Shown: positions 62,798 through 64,000 of the stretch, piece by piece
How the letters are laid out: each line of letters starts with the position of its first letter
Position numbering within the stretch: position 1 is the stretch's first letter
Source: Mycolicibacterium grossiae
Lineage (GTDB): Bacteria; Actinomycetota; Actinomycetes; Mycobacteriales; Mycobacteriaceae
Length of the DNA: 64,000 nucleotides
Assembly: GCF_008329645.1 (NCBI RefSeq)
Contig: NZ_CP043474.1
Coordinates: 1,488,001-1,552,000 of the forward strand
Reading direction: 5' to 3'
Translations under genes and position numbers: made by a program
The notes under the pieces: generated by a model
What the model saw: the letters and a program-made list of their open reading frames with translations, nothing else
Databases searched by the model: none
Told to the model about the DNA's origin: nothing

Positions 62798-63904
62798 ATG
62801 GACTTCGACTTCACCGAAGAACAGCAACTGCTGGCCGACACCACGCGCGAGCTGCTGTCCCGCGGGTACGACATCGAGAAGCTGAACGCGGTGCTCGAGA
62901 GCGACCTCGGCTGGAACCGCAAGATCTGGCAGCAGCTGGCCGAGTTGGGCGTTCTCGCATTGGGATTCGAGCCCGAGGAGTCCGGCCCGCTCGAAGCCAT
63001 GGTGGTCCTCACCGAGATCGGCGCGCGGCTGGCGCCCGAGCCGGTGCTGGAGGCCGCGCTGATCCCGGGCGGTCTCGTCGCCGAACTCGGCAACGACGCC
63101 CAGAAGGCCATCCTCGACGAGGTCGCCGCCGGCACGAAGCTGCTGGCGTTGGCCTACCTCGAGCCGGGGATGCGGCTGCCGCAGGACGAGCTGTCCACGA
63201 AGGCCAGCCAGCAGGGCGACGCGTGGACGCTGAGCGGGACGAAGAGCGCCGTGGCAGCCGGTGATTCGGCCGACACCCTCCTTGTGACCGCCGCGTTGCC
63301 CGACGGCAGCGTCGGGCTGTTCCTCGTCGACGGCGCGGCGACGGGCCGTCGTCCGTATAGGACGGTCGACGGCCACCGCGGGGCCGTCGTGGACTTCGAC
63401 GCGGTGCCGGCGGAGCCACTGGGGTCCGGCGGGGATGCCTCGGACGCCGTCTCCCGGGCGCTGGTGCGCTACCAGGCGGGACTGTGCGCCGAGGCGGTGG
63501 GCGCGATGGCCGAAGCGCTGAAGCTGACGACCGAATACCTGAACGCGCGCAAGCAGTTCGGTGTGCCGCTCAAGACGTTCCAGACGCTGACGCACCGCGC
63601 TGCCGACATGTACGTGTCACTGGAACTGGCGCGCAGCATGACCTTCTACGCGACGATGTCGCTCGCCGACGGCAACGTCGATCCGGCGATCGCCTCGCGG
63701 GCCAAGCTGCAGGTCGCACGCTCCGGGCGACACATCGCGCAGGAGGCCATCCAGCTGCACGGCGGCATCGGCGTCACCGCGGAGTACCCGGTCGGGCACT
63801 ACGCCGCCCGTCTGACGGCCATCAACAACACCCTCGGCACCGGTGACGATCACGCACGGCTGCTCAGCGGCGGCATCGGCGGATACGAGGCCGTGGCGCT
63901 CTGA
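62798..63904 (+). CDS. Acyl-CoA dehydrogenase, second subunit (FadE)
   Basis: 368 residues. Shorter and divergent ACAD: EEQQLLADTTRELLSRGYD, WQQLAELGVLALGFEPEESGP, a reduced middle domain (WTLSGTKSAVAAGDSADTLL), then YLNARKQFGVPLKTFQTLTHRAADMYV and AIQLHGGIGVTAEYPVGHYAARL. Paired six bases after the first subunit. The FAD-site Arg/Gln residues (RKQFG, QTLTHR) are present. Its substrate is likely a branched or sterol-side-chain acyl-CoA; that is family inference. Confidence 0.92.
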   Translation: MDFDFTEEQQLLADTTRELLSRGYDIEKLNAVLESDLGWNRKIWQQLAELGVLALGFEPEESGPLEAMVVLTEIGARLAPEPVLEAALIPGGLVAELGNDAQKAILDEVAAGTKLLALAYLEPGMRLPQDELSTKASQQGDAWTLSGTKSAVAAGDSADTLLVTAALPDGSVGLFLVDGAATGRRPYRTVDGHRGAVVDFDAVPAEPLGSGGDASDAVSRALVRYQAGLCAEAVGAMAEALKLTTEYLNARKQFGVPLKTFQTLTHRAADMYVSLELARSMTFYATMSLADGNVDPAIASRAKLQVARSGRHIAQEAIQLHGGIGVTAEYPVGHYAARLTAINNTLGTGDDHARLLSGGIGGYEAVAL

Positions 63905-63907
63905 GCC

Positions 63908-64000
63908 TCAGCCGAGCGCGTCCTCGATGCGCTGGACCTTCGCGGTGAGCTGCCCGGTGTGCCCGGGGCGGATGTCGGCCTTGATGACCAAGCTGACGCG
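63908..64000 (-). CDS. 3' end of a thiamine-binding (DUF77/MTH1187 family) protein
   Basis: Only the last 30 codons are in the window. They read RVSLVIKADIRPGHTGQLTA and on to a C-terminal ALG before TGA. The IKADIRPG-L-KV pattern is the C-terminal signature of the small DUF77 family, known to bind thiamine or a related pyrimidine. The gene is convergent with the FadE pair. Partial at the window edge. Confidence 0.72.
   Translation of the reverse strand, partial: RVSLVIKADIRPGHTGQLTAKVQRIEDALG

Overview
The window is a 64 kb stretch of GC-rich actinobacterial chromosome, and the gene content points to a fast-growing or environmental mycobacterium (Mycolicibacterium type). The markers are an MmpS/MmpL pair, HadA/HadB-type dehydratases, an MPT63-like secreted antigen, a hemophore-related protein, an R2lox oxidase whose metal and cross-link residues fall at the published M. 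tuberculosis positions, paired FadE acyl-CoA dehydrogenases, and many GTG starts. I saw no rRNA, tRNA, CRISPR array, insertion sequence or prophage. The layout looks like ordinary chromosome rich in small regulated operons.

Region by region: 1-5.1 kb holds the 3' end of a modular polyketide synthase followed by a DrrA/DrrB-type ABC exporter. 5.2-6.8 kb is a TetR-R2lox pair, ending in a 25-bp perfect inverted repeat. 6.9-14.5 kb holds an MPT63-like protein, an RsbW-like kinase, two convergent hot-dog dehydratase genes, a PNPOx-fold protein, PhoU, a TetR whose start is problematic, a PAS protein, a HAD hydrolase, a formate/nitrite-type channel and a CsbD protein. 14.6-24.9 kb holds an ABC-F protein, an acyltransferase, a dienelactone hydrolase, MalQ, a STAS protein, a WcaJ-type sugar transferase behind an AT-rich stretch, a YoaK protein and a secreted GH6 protein. 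25-28.1 kb is an OmpR-type two-component system transcribed away from a membrane-anchored collagen-like protein.

28.2-34.7 kb holds two TetR-controlled units, an SDR and MmpS-MmpL, then a DUF1684 protein. 34.8-37.5 kb is a polar amino-acid ABC importer in three overlapping genes plus a zinc ribbon. 37.5-50.1 kb is a series of redox and hydrolase genes each paired with its own regulator (TetR, TetR, LysR, AraC, XRE), and several of the shared promoters contain clear palindromes. 50.2-54.5 kb has two small secreted proteins and a four-gene peroxidase cassette with overlapping genes. 54.5-60.1 kb holds a large low-complexity exported protein, a molybdopterin oxidoreductase without the usual Fe-S cysteines plus a coupled small protein, a ZIP transporter and a repeat lipoprotein. 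60.2-64 kb holds a lactate-oxidising FMN enzyme, two FadE subunits and the 3' end of a thiamine-binding-type gene.

Two candidates stand out for an undescribed system. One is the DyP-type peroxidase cassette (51127-54458): an alpha+beta barrel-like protein, an NTF2-like protein, a DyP peroxidase with an altered GXXDG motif, and a 335-residue protein of unknown family. The other is the molybdenum enzyme and its 160-residue partner (55882-58700), where the four Fe-S cysteine positions read Ala, His, Asp, Asp at canonical spacing. Also of note are the palindromic repeat present at two loci and the two-component system facing a collagen-like protein.
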